Below are positions 1 through 6,822 of a stretch of 9,646 nt of DNA, in pieces. Each line of letters starts with the position of its first letter. The stretch's first letter is position 1. The translations under genes were made by a program, and so were the position numbers. The DNA comes from Chloroflexota bacterium (GTDB lineage: Bacteria > Chloroflexota > Anaerolineae > JAADDB01): NCBI GenBank assembly GCA_013154135.1, contig JAADDB010000046.1, positions 1 to 9,646 of the forward strand. The letters are read 5' to 3'. The notes under the pieces are model-generated. The model ran no database searches and was not told the origin of the DNA. It was given only the letters and a program-made list of their open reading frames with translations.

Positions 1-88
1 GGGCGGGCCCGTCTGCCGCCAAGGGACGCCAGCCCATCCACCTGATATCCAACATCCTTTACCAGGATCGCTCAAATGAGGTACAACC

Positions 89-3000
89 ATGTTTAAGTCG
101 CTTGTCAAGAAAGTCATCGGGGACAGCAACGAACGGGAAATCTCCCGGCTCATGCCCGTTGTCGACCAGATCAACGCGCTGGAAGACGAGGTGCGCACGT
201 GGCCGGACGAGCGATTTCCCGAACGAACCCGCGAATTCGAAGCGCTGATCAGGGAACGAACAGAGGAAGAACGGACCGAGCTGGAACGCGCGAAACAAGA
301 ACTCGACGCGGCTCAAGACCCCGTGGAAATCGAACGGCTTCGCGGGGAGGTGGAGAAGAAGAAAAAGACCCTCCTCGACGCGGAAGAGGAAGTCCTGTGG
401 GAAATCCTGCCCGAAGCCTTTGCCATGGTCCGGGAAGCAGCCCGCAGGACCATTGGCCTGCGCCATTACGATGTCCAGCTCATCGGAGGCATCGTCCTGC
501 ACCAGGGGAAAGTCGCGGAAATGCGCACCGGCGAGGGGAAAACCCTGGTGGCCACTCTCCCCCTCTACCTGAACGCCCTCACCAAACGGGGCGTCCACCT
601 GGTCACGCCCAACGATTACCTCTCCAAAGTAGGTGTCCAGTGGATGGGGCCCATTTACCACTTCCTGGGCATGACCGCATCGGTCATCCAATCCGCGGCA
701 GGAAACCCGGACGAGGCCTCCTTCCTCTACGACCCCACCTACCAGGCAGAAGACGACCGCTACCAGCACTTACGGCCCATCACCCGCAAGGAAGCCTACT
801 TGGCCGACATCACCTACGGGACGAACAACGAGTTCGGCTTCGACTACCTGCGGGACAACATGGTCTACGACATCCGCAACGTGGTCCAACGCGAGCTCCA
901 CTACGCAATCGTGGACGAGGTGGACAGCATCCTCATCGACGAAGCCCGGACCCCCCTCATCATCTCCGCCCCGGATGAGGAATCCTCCGAATACTACATC
1001 CGGTTCGCGGACCTGGTCCGGCGGCTCCGTCCGGGAGAGGATTACACCGTGGACGAGAAGGACCGCATCGTCCTCCTCACCGAATCGGGCATCTCCAAAA
1101 TAGAGCAATGGCTGAACATCGACAACCTGTACGGCCCGGAGAACCTCCATCTCACCCCTTATTTGGAGAACGCGCTGAAGGCCCAAGCCCTGTTCAAACG
1201 GGACAAGGATTACATTGTCAAGGACGGGGAGATCATCATTGTGGACCCCTTCACCGGCCGCTTGATGTACGGGCGCCGGTACTCGGAAGGGCTTCACCAG
1301 GCCATTGAGGCCAAGGAAGGAGTGCCCGTCCAGCGGGAAAGCCTCACCTACGCGACCATCACCTTCCAGAACTTCTTCCGCATGTACAACAAACTGGCAG
1401 GCATGACGGGCACCGCGGCCACGGAAAAGGAAGAGCTGGGGAAAATCTACAACCTGGATGTAGTGGTCATCCCCACCAACGTGGAATGGCGAGCCCGTCA
1501 GGGGGAACTTAAGACCCACGTGCAAAAAGAGGACGGGGTGGAAGTCGTCACCTACACGGACCCCAAAACGGGCGACCGCTTCTTCAAACGGGTGGACTAC
1601 CCCGATGTCATCTACAAGTCGGAACGGGCCAAGTTCCAGGCCGTGGTGGACGAGATCGAAAAATGGCACCGCATGGGACGCCCGGTCCTGGTGGGCACGG
1701 TGGCCATTGAGACATCGGAACGACTCTCGCGCATGCTCTCCCGTCGGGGCATCCCCCATAACGTGCTCAACGCGAAATACCACGAGAAGGAAGCCGTCAT
1801 CATCGCCCAAGCCGGACGCCCCGGCGCGGTGACCATCGCCACCAACATGGCCGGCCGCGGCGTGGACATCCTCCTGGGCGGAAATCCCGAAGGCCTGGCC
1901 CGAGAACAGTTGCGCAAGGAAGGCTACGACCTCACCCAAATCCCCGCCCAGGCATGGGACGACGCGCTGAAAATGCTCCGCGCGGGGGAGGACCCCACCA
2001 CCAAATACCCGGAACGTTGGGCCCAGGTGCTCAAAGAGGCCTACGAACAAGTCCAACGGGACCGACAAAAGGTGTGGGAACTGGGTGGGCTCCACGTCAT
2101 CGGCACGGAACGCCACGAAGCCCGGCGCATTGACAACCAGCTGCGCGGCCGCGCGGGCCGCCAAGGGGACCCGGGCTCCAGCCGATTCTACGTCTCCCTG
2201 GAAGACGAGCTCATGCGTCGATTCGGCGGGGACAGCGTGGCCGGGCTCATGGACCGGCTCAAAGTCCCGGAAGACATGCCCCTGGAGAGCAAGACCGTCT
2301 CCAAACTCATCGAAAACGCCCAACAACGGGTGGAAGGGTACAACTTCGACATCCGCAAGCGGGTTCTGGAATTCGACAGCGTCATCAACAAACAACGGGA
2401 GATCATCTACGAACAACGACGACGGATTCTCACCTCCCCCAACCTGCGTCCCACCATCCTGGAGATGGTGGAGAAAGTCATCTCCCAGCTGGTGGACAGT
2501 TACACCGCGGGGGATTGGGATGAGGAGTGGGACCTGCAGGGCCTGTACGACGCGGTCAACGTCATCTTCCCCCTGCCTCCGGGCGTGGGACCCGAAACGT
2601 GGCAGAAGATGACGCCCGAGGAACTGAAGAACCACTTGATTCAACTGGCCCACGAAGCCTACGACCAAAAGGAGCGCAAACTCGGGCCGGAACTCATGCG
2701 CCACGCGGAACGACAAATCATGCTCCGCGCGGTGGATTCCCGCTGGGTGCGCCACCTGACGAACCTGGACAACTTGCGCCAGGGCATTGGCCTGCGCGCC
2801 CTGGCCCAGGAAAATCCCCTGGTCGCGTACAAACGGGAGGCCCATCACCTGTACACGGAATTGGTGGACGCGATCACCAACGACATCGTGCACAGCATCT
2901 ACAAGGTAGAACTCGTCCCCACCGAATTCATCACCCCTCGGCGGATGCAATACGGCCGGGGGAACGGGGAAGCCCAGGCCAAAGCCAAGGCCGCGCCGGC

Positions 3001-3217
3001 CAAACAACCTCACCGCAACCTGGGACGCAACGACCCGTGCTGGTGTGGTTCGGGGAAGAAGTACAAGCACTGCCATTGGGCCATTGACCACGGCCGTGCT
3101 CCCGCGAACACCGCTTCGGCCGGAAAGACCGCGGCCGCAACCGCGGCCACTGCCGCGGCAGCCACCAGCAATCGCAAACAGAGGAAGAAGAAGAAAAAGA
3201 AGCGCAAGAAGCGCTAA
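89..3217 (+). CDS. secA: Preprotein translocase ATPase SecA (long form)
   Basis: SecA is the cytosolic ATPase motor that pushes unfolded preproteins through SecYEG. Visible motifs, in order: Walker A MRTGEGKT at residues 145-152, DEVD (Walker B) at 276-279, a preprotein cross-linking domain at roughly 290-430, AGMTGTA at 437-443, ATNMAGRGVDI at 584-594 (Val where E. coli has Thr), QLRGRAGRQGDPGSS at 684-698, then the helical scaffold and two-helix finger (HLTNLDNLRQGI, with Asn895 at the tip position that is Tyr in E. coli). A SEC-C zinc motif follows, with C984, C986, C995 and H996. At 1042 aa it is longer than E. coli SecA (901 aa). The extra length includes a charged insertion of about 43 residues before Walker A, an insert at 203-231 (FLYDP core), a charged insert near 470-500, and about 46 residues after the zinc motif ending in a Lys/Arg run. 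The ATG at 89 has GAGG at 78-81, 7 nt upstream, and matches the family N-terminus. It is first in an apparent four-gene operon. Identification is certain; the role of the extra segments is unknown. Confidence 0.98.
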   Translation: MFKSLVKKVIGDSNEREISRLMPVVDQINALEDEVRTWPDERFPERTREFEALIRERTEEERTELERAKQELDAAQDPVEIERLRGEVEKKKKTLLDAEEEVLWEILPEAFAMVREAARRTIGLRHYDVQLIGGIVLHQGKVAEMRTGEGKTLVATLPLYLNALTKRGVHLVTPNDYLSKVGVQWMGPIYHFLGMTASVIQSAAGNPDEASFLYDPTYQAEDDRYQHLRPITRKEAYLADITYGTNNEFGFDYLRDNMVYDIRNVVQRELHYAIVDEVDSILIDEARTPLIISAPDEESSEYYIRFADLVRRLRPGEDYTVDEKDRIVLLTESGISKIEQWLNIDNLYGPENLHLTPYLENALKAQALFKRDKDYIVKDGEIIIVDPFTGRLMYGRRYSEGLHQAIEAKEGVPVQRESLTYATITFQNFFRMYNKLAGMTGTAATEKEELGKIYNLDVVVIPTNVEWRARQGELKTHVQKEDGVEVVTYTDPKTGDRFFKRVDYPDVIYKSERAKFQAVVDEIEKWHRMGRPVLVGTVAIETSERLSRMLSRRGIPHNVLNAKYHEKEAVIIAQAGRPGAVTIATNMAGRGVDILLGGNPEGLAREQLRKEGYDLTQIPAQAWDDALKMLRAGEDPTTKYPERWAQVLKEAYEQVQRDRQKVWELGGLHVIGTERHEARRIDNQLRGRAGRQGDPGSSRFYVSLEDELMRRFGGDSVAGLMDRLKVPEDMPLESKTVSKLIENAQQRVEGYNFDIRKRVLEFDSVINKQREIIYEQRRRILTSPNLRPTILEMVEKVISQLVDSYTAGDWDEEWDLQGLYDAVNVIFPLPPGVGPETWQKMTPEELKNHLIQLAHEAYDQKERKLGPELMRHAERQIMLRAVDSRWVRHLTNLDNLRQGIGLRALAQENPLVAYKREAHHLYTELVDAITNDIVHSIYKVELVPTEFITPRRMQYGRGNGEAQAKAKAAPAKQPHRNLGRNDPCWCGSGKKYKHCHWAIDHGRAPANTASAGKTAAATAATAAAATSNRKQRKKKKKKRKKR

Positions 3218-3239
3218 TCCCAACCGACCGGAGGCTCCC

Positions 3240-4016
3240 ATGCGAGAACAATTCCAGTGGCTCCAGAACAAAGGACAGCGTATCGCGTCCATGCTGCACC
3301 TGCCGGACGAGCAAAAACCGCATCCGGGGATCCTCATGCTCCACGGGTTCACCGGCCATCGGATGGAGAGCCACCTCCTCTTTGTCAAAGCGGCCCGCAC
3401 GTTCGCCCGGGCAGGATACACGGTCCTGCGGTTTGATTTCCGTGGCAGCGGAGAAAGCGAGGGCCGTTTCCAGGACATGACCATTCCCGAGGAGATTGAC
3501 GACGCCCTGCACGTGTTCAACTGGTTCGCGGCACACCCGACCGTCGACCCGGAACGACTCACCGTCCTGGGGCTGAGCATGGGCGGGTGCATTGCCGCGC
3601 ACGTGGCCGGCATGGACGACCGGGTAAAAGCCCTCATCCTGTGGGCCCCGGTGGCCGATCCGGACAGTTTGACCACCCACATCGCGGAGACCACGCCCTT
3701 GGACCCACCTCTAGGCCCTCAGCCCGACGGCACCATCGACCTGGGTGGATACCTGGTCGGCCCGGAATTTCTGGAAACCCTGCCGGACATCAAACCGCTC
3801 CAAGTGGTCAAAAACTACACCGGGCCGGCCCTCATCGTCCACGGGACCAAGGACCCATCGGTGCCGCCGTCGCACGCGGAAATGTACAAGGAAGTCCTGG
3901 GGGACCGGGCCGAGCTGGTCTGGGTGGAAGGGGCTGACCACACGTTCTCCGCCCATGTGTGGGAACAATTCGTCTTCCGCACCACCCTCGAATGGCTGAA
4001 AAAACACGGGCCGTGA
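3240..4016 (+). CDS. Alpha/beta hydrolase, esterase-like
   Basis: A 258-aa single-domain alpha/beta hydrolase, probably a cytosolic carboxylesterase; I see no signal peptide or membrane segment. The oxyanion-hole strand reads LHGFTGH with H35-G36. The nucleophile elbow is G-L-S-M-G-G with Ser113. The acid is Asp205 in HGTKDPSVP, and the catalytic histidine is His234 in EGADHTFS. The spacing fits a full canonical fold with a short cap between the nucleophile and the acid. The N-terminal half, with RFDFRGSGESEG and DMTI, resembles the cinnamoyl/feruloyl-esterase-like and S33-like hydrolases, but the substrate cannot be read from sequence. The frame is open further upstream, inside secA. The ATG at 3240 is chosen because GGAGG lies at 3230-3234, 5 nt before it, and the protein then begins just before the first strand. 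It follows secA by 22 bp and is probably translated from the same transcript. Confidence 0.93.
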   Translation: MREQFQWLQNKGQRIASMLHLPDEQKPHPGILMLHGFTGHRMESHLLFVKAARTFARAGYTVLRFDFRGSGESEGRFQDMTIPEEIDDALHVFNWFAAHPTVDPERLTVLGLSMGGCIAAHVAGMDDRVKALILWAPVADPDSLTTHIAETTPLDPPLGPQPDGTIDLGGYLVGPEFLETLPDIKPLQVVKNYTGPALIVHGTKDPSVPPSHAEMYKEVLGDRAELVWVEGADHTFSAHVWEQFVFRTTLEWLKKHGP

Positions 4017-4018
4017 GG
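4015..4018 (+). promoter_or_regulatory. Shine-Dalgarno of the EEP gene, overlapping the hydrolase stop
   Basis: GAGG overlaps the TGA stop of the hydrolase (4014-4016) and lies 6 nt before the ATG at 4025. This supports 4025 over the in-frame ATG at 3959 and suggests translational coupling of the two genes, because a ribosome terminating on the hydrolase sits on the next gene's binding site. Confidence 0.75.
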
Positions 4019-4024
4019 CAAACC

Positions 4025-4846
4025 ATGCGCGTCGTCACGTACAACATCCAGTACTGGACGGGAATGGACCGGACGTTTCACCCCGAACGCACCTTGGAAG
4101 CCATTCGGGAGATGGCGCCGGACATCATCGCCCTCCAGGAGGTGGTCCACCCCGTGGAGGGAACGGAAACACCCCTGGCCCAGGCCGCGGCCATCGTGGG
4201 AGGGGAGTACGTGTTCACACCCTTCTGGCCCCAAGGGGCCATCCCGCACATCCCAGGGCCCTTGGGCATCGCGCTGATCTCCAAGTTCCCCATCCTCGCC
4301 TATGCCATTCACATCCTGGATCCCCGGGACGCCCAGCCTCCCCGCCGTCTGCTGGAGGTGCGTGTGGAGCTCCCGGGCCAACGCTTTCTCACCCTTTACA
4401 CGACCCACCTGGAATGGCGCAGCGAAGAGGTGCGCACGCGGCAGGTTCAATCCCTCCTCCGCTGGACAACTCGGGACAAGGGACGTCCTCACCTGGTGTT
4501 GGGGGATTTCAACACCGTGCACCCCGCGGACATCCCGATGTACGAGCACCTCACCGGTGAGCCGTGGAACGCGTTTGTACACCGCGTTCAGGAGGAGTAC
4601 CCTCAAGCGCCGGAAGAACCCCAAGCTCTCCCCCACATGGTCAAGGCCGGATATGAGGATGCCTTCCTCCTGGCCGGGAAGGGGGACCCGCGCACGTATA
4701 CGACCGCGGACCCCACGTTGCGGCTCGACTATTGCTTTCTTGACCCCACATTGCGTGAGGGAGTACACGAGGCCCGCCGCTGGGACAGCGAATTGGGCCG
4801 CACCGCGTCCGACCATTATCCCCTGGTCGTGGACGTGACGTTATAG
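4025..4846 (+). CDS. Endonuclease/exonuclease/phosphatase (EEP) superfamily protein
   Basis: A 273-aa metal-dependent phosphoesterase of the EEP fold (exonuclease III / DNase I / sphingomyelinase superfamily). All hallmark positions are present: Asn7 in TYNIQ, the metal ligand Glu39 in LQE, His128 in TTHLEW, Asp161 and Asn163 in GDFNT, Asp235 in RLDYCF, and the terminal Asp263-His264 pair in SDHYPL. It should therefore be active and require Mg2+ or a similar ion. The substrate is open: DNA, RNA, a phospholipid headgroup or an inositol phosphate are all possible in this superfamily. No signal peptide or transmembrane helix is visible, so a cytoplasmic location is expected. An in-frame ATG at 3959 would add 22 residues inside the hydrolase gene; the ATG at 4025 is preferred because it has GAGG 6 nt upstream and starts directly on the first beta strand. 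It begins 8 bp after the hydrolase stop. Confidence 0.92.
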   Translation: MRVVTYNIQYWTGMDRTFHPERTLEAIREMAPDIIALQEVVHPVEGTETPLAQAAAIVGGEYVFTPFWPQGAIPHIPGPLGIALISKFPILAYAIHILDPRDAQPPRRLLEVRVELPGQRFLTLYTTHLEWRSEEVRTRQVQSLLRWTTRDKGRPHLVLGDFNTVHPADIPMYEHLTGEPWNAFVHRVQEEYPQAPEEPQALPHMVKAGYEDAFLLAGKGDPRTYTTADPTLRLDYCFLDPTLREGVHEARRWDSELGRTASDHYPLVVDVTL

Positions 4847-4860
4847 GAGGAGGGACATCC

Positions 4861-6375
4861 ATGGCCGTCCTGCCTTGGGTGTACGTGACCGTGGCGCTAT
4901 GGCTTGCCCTGTACGGGTTCAACGCGCTTCTCCTGGCCCTGGCCTTCCTCTGGAAACATCCCCACGATCCTCCCTTACCCCCGCCGCCGGAGGAGTGGCC
5001 CCAGGTCACCGTCCAACTCCCCGTGTACAACGAAATCCACGTCATCGCGCGCCTCCTCCACGCGGTGGCCAACCTGGATTACCCCTCGGACCGCCTGGAA
5101 ATTCAGGTGCTGGATGATTCGGACGATGAGACCACGTGGGTCATCCGCGGTCTGGTGCGGAGGCTGCGAAGTCAGGGAGTGAACATCCAACACATGCGGC
5201 GCCCCCGCCGGGAAGGGTACAAGGCCGGCGCGTTGGCCTACGGCTTGGAAAGGGCCCACGGCGAGTTCATCGCCATCCTGGACGCGGATTTTGTGCCCCC
5301 CCAGGACTGGCTCCGTCGCACCGTCCCCCACCTGGTGGGGAACCCCACGTTGGCCTTTGTCCAGACACGCTGGGAACACTTGAACGCGTCCGCGTCGCCC
5401 ATCACCCTGGCCCAAAGTTTGGCCCTGGACGGACACTTCGCGGTGGAGCAGCCCACGCGCGGGGCCTTGGGATGGCCCATCGCGTTCAACGGCAGTGCGG
5501 GCATCTGGCGAAAGGCCGCGATTCTTGACGCGGGCAACTGGCAAGCAGATACCTTGTGCGAGGACTTGGATCTCTCCTACCGGGCCCAGCTGGGCGGATG
5601 GCAGGGGCTGGTGCTGACGGACATCACAGTGCCAGGGGAGATCCCGCCCCTCATCCGCGCGTTCCGCAGACAGCAGGCACGCTGGGCCACCGGTTCTATC
5701 CAGACCTTTCGCAAGTTGGGCATGGCCCTGGTACGTGCCCGGCACCTCTCCCCGGGCGCCCGACTCCAAGGCCTCATTCACCAAACCAACTACCTGGTCC
5801 ACCCCCTCATGGTGCTCCTCATCCTCCTCACATGGCCCCTGCTTTACTGGCAAGTGCGAATCCCCTTTCCCTTGGCCTACCTGGGCATTGCCGGGCTCGG
5901 GCCTCCCCTGGTTTACGTGCTGGCCCAACAGAAATTGCGAGGACATGTGCAACGGGCGTGGGCTTTTCCGCTCCTCCTCCTGCTGGGCTTGGGCATTGCC
6001 TGGCATTCCACCCGTGCGGTGGTCCGCGGGCTTACCCGCTGGGGAGCTCCCTTTGAGCGCACGCCCAAGTTCCGGTTGGAAGGGAGGACCAACGCCTGGC
6101 AGGGGAAACGGTACAGCGTGAGCCCATGGGAGATTCCCTGGGGGGAACTGGGCCTGGCCGCCTACACGGGATGGGTAGCCTGGTGGGCGTACACCCACGC
6201 GCTGGGGTACATTGTCCCCCTCCTACTGGTGTACAGCATCAGCTTCGCGTGGGTAGGTGGGGGCGTGTTATGGGAACAGTGGCAAGCCCGCCGGAGACAG
6301 AAGAGCTTCCGCACCACGCCCGTGCCCATGTGGTCCCACAAATGGCACATCTCACCGCGGGGGGATAAGGGGTAG
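4861..6375 (+). CDS. Membrane glycosyltransferase family 2, processive CslA/cellulose-synthase-like
   Basis: A 504-aa inverting GT2 enzyme that would transfer sugars from a nucleotide-sugar donor on the cytoplasmic face of the membrane and probably extrude the growing chain. One N-terminal transmembrane helix (about 5-31) precedes the catalytic domain, which starts at QVTVQLPVYNE. The catalytic signature of processive beta-glycan synthases is complete: D85/D86 in LDDSDD, DAD at 141-143, E234-D235 in the CEDLDLSYR segment as the base, and QQARW at 271-275. After this come predicted helices at about 312-331, 337-356, 366-386, 429-446 and 449-471, and an FERTPK motif at 398-403 that I recognise from the glucan/mannan synthase-like (CslA/CslC, CESA_CaSu_A2-type) branch. 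The product polymer cannot be told from sequence. The strong AGGAGGAGGG at 4845-4853 overlaps the EEP stop, so translation is probably coupled. It is the last gene of the operon and is followed by a terminator. Confidence 0.93.
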   Translation: MAVLPWVYVTVALWLALYGFNALLLALAFLWKHPHDPPLPPPPEEWPQVTVQLPVYNEIHVIARLLHAVANLDYPSDRLEIQVLDDSDDETTWVIRGLVRRLRSQGVNIQHMRRPRREGYKAGALAYGLERAHGEFIAILDADFVPPQDWLRRTVPHLVGNPTLAFVQTRWEHLNASASPITLAQSLALDGHFAVEQPTRGALGWPIAFNGSAGIWRKAAILDAGNWQADTLCEDLDLSYRAQLGGWQGLVLTDITVPGEIPPLIRAFRRQQARWATGSIQTFRKLGMALVRARHLSPGARLQGLIHQTNYLVHPLMVLLILLTWPLLYWQVRIPFPLAYLGIAGLGPPLVYVLAQQKLRGHVQRAWAFPLLLLLGLGIAWHSTRAVVRGLTRWGAPFERTPKFRLEGRTNAWQGKRYSVSPWEIPWGELGLAAYTGWVAWWAYTHALGYIVPLLLVYSISFAWVGGGVLWEQWQARRRQKSFRTTPVPMWSHKWHISPRGDKG

Positions 6376-6416
6376 GGGAAGTAATGAGTGACGATTGAGG
6401 ATTAACGGGTAAAGGG

Positions 6417-6474
6417 AGGCGCCAGCCCGCATCCGGTTGACACGCGGATTCGGTCGCTGGCGCCTTTTCTTTTA
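6417..6474 (+). terminator. Intrinsic terminator after the GT2 gene
   Basis: A perfect 10-bp stem is formed by AGGCGCCAGC at 6417-6426 and GCTGGCGCCT at 6456-6465. Inside it, CCGCATCCG (6427-6435) pairs with CGGATTCGG (6445-6453) with one mismatch, leaving a 9-nt loop and a 2-nt bulge. The right arm runs into TTTTCTTTTA (6465-6474). This is a strong rho-independent terminator for the plus-strand operon. On the minus strand the stem is followed only by a weak CCCTTTA stretch, so it would be at best a poor terminator for the convergent gene that ends at 6507. Confidence 0.9.
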
Positions 6475-6506
6475 TGGACGATTTCCTTTGGCGGTAAACC
6501 GTCTAC

Positions 6507-6731
6507 TTATTTCCGGACTCGCTTATATCCGATCAACCCGGCTACACCGGCCCCAAGCAGAGCAAGGGTGATGGGTTCCGGGATCTCCGCGGGCGGCGGA
6601 GCACCAGGGGTTGGTGTCGGCGTCGGTGTAATGCCCATAGCCGGCGCGGCCCACACAGAGATGGTCGCACTCAGCAGCAAGAGAACGAACACAACCGCCA
6701 ATACACTCATCAGAACGACCTGATTCCGCAT
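6507..6731 (-). CDS. Minimal PEP-CTERM sorting-domain protein
   Basis: A 74-aa protein made almost only of targeting signals. Residues 1-28 form a Sec signal peptide: a basic N-terminus (MRNQ), a long hydrophobic core, and a likely signal peptidase site after VWA (26-28). Residues 30-49 form a Thr/Pro/Ala linker with a TPTPTPTP run. Residues 51-53 are the PEP motif, followed by a hydrophobic helix (54-68, Gly/Ala/Leu rich) and a basic end, YKRVRK. This is the layout of exosortase substrates, which are exported by Sec, cut near PEP by an integral-membrane exosortase and often glycosylated or moved into exopolysaccharide. There is no passenger domain. AAAGGAGG (complement of 6738-6745) lies 6 nt before the ATG, which supports real translation. 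It lies 91 bp downstream of the large repeat-protein gene on the same strand. No exosortase is encoded in this window. A simple lipoprotein or membrane-anchor peptide is the alternative, but the PEP signature is clear. Confidence 0.85.
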   Translation of the reverse strand: MRNQVVLMSVLAVVFVLLLLSATISVWAAPAMGITPTPTPTPGAPPPAEIPEPITLALLGAGVAGLIGYKRVRK

Positions 6732-6737
6732 TTCGTG

Positions 6738-6745
6738 CCTCCTTT
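6738..6745 (-). promoter_or_regulatory. Shine-Dalgarno of the small PEP-CTERM gene
   Basis: On the minus strand this reads AAAGGAGG, 6 nt before the ATG at 6731-6729. It is an extended match to the anti-Shine-Dalgarno sequence, which argues that the 74-codon frame is a real gene and not a chance opening. Confidence 0.8.
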
Positions 6746-6779
6746 CCTCACACGATATCGGGTTAGGGGATGGGACCGA

Positions 6780-6816
6780 GGGGCTGGGACAACGGAATGC
6801 CCGTCATCCCAGCCCC
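6780..6816 (-). other. Hairpin between the large repeat gene and the PEP-CTERM gene
   Basis: GGGGCTGGGA (6780-6789) and TCCCAGCCCC (6807-6816) are perfect 10-bp inverted arms. Inside them, ACGG and CCGT can add four pairs around a 5-nt loop. It begins only 6 bp past the TAA of the large gene. On the minus strand no T-run follows the stem, so it does not look like a standard intrinsic terminator. It may protect the 3' end of the long mRNA, attenuate read-through into the small gene, or be a rho-independent terminator of weak type. No clear minus-strand promoter is visible in the rest of the 91-bp spacer. Confidence 0.6.
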
Positions 6817-6822
6817 GAGAGA

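Noticed and set aside
1..58. Possible 3' end of an upstream gene or a secA promoter.
   Set aside because: All three plus frames are too short to judge, and no -35/-10 pair or terminator is convincing. The GATATC palindrome alone means nothing.
3045..3239. In-frame extension of the hydrolase upstream into secA.
   Set aside because: The added residues are Arg/Pro-rich shadow of secA. The ATG at 3240 has a good Shine-Dalgarno and begins where the family fold begins.
59..3694. Very long open frames on the minus strand across secA and the hydrolase.
   Set aside because: They mirror the codon bias of the plus-strand genes. They have no recognisable domain, are rich in Arg, Val and His as antisense of GC-rich codons usually is, and secA on the other strand is certain.
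3959..4024. Earlier in-frame ATG for the EEP protein.
   Set aside because: It lies inside the hydrolase gene without a comparable Shine-Dalgarno, and the added 22 residues precede the first conserved strand.
6437..6442. TTGACA resembling a -35 box between the convergent genes.
   Set aside because: It lies in the loop of the terminator hairpin and has no -10-like sequence at 16-18 bp; no plus-strand gene follows.
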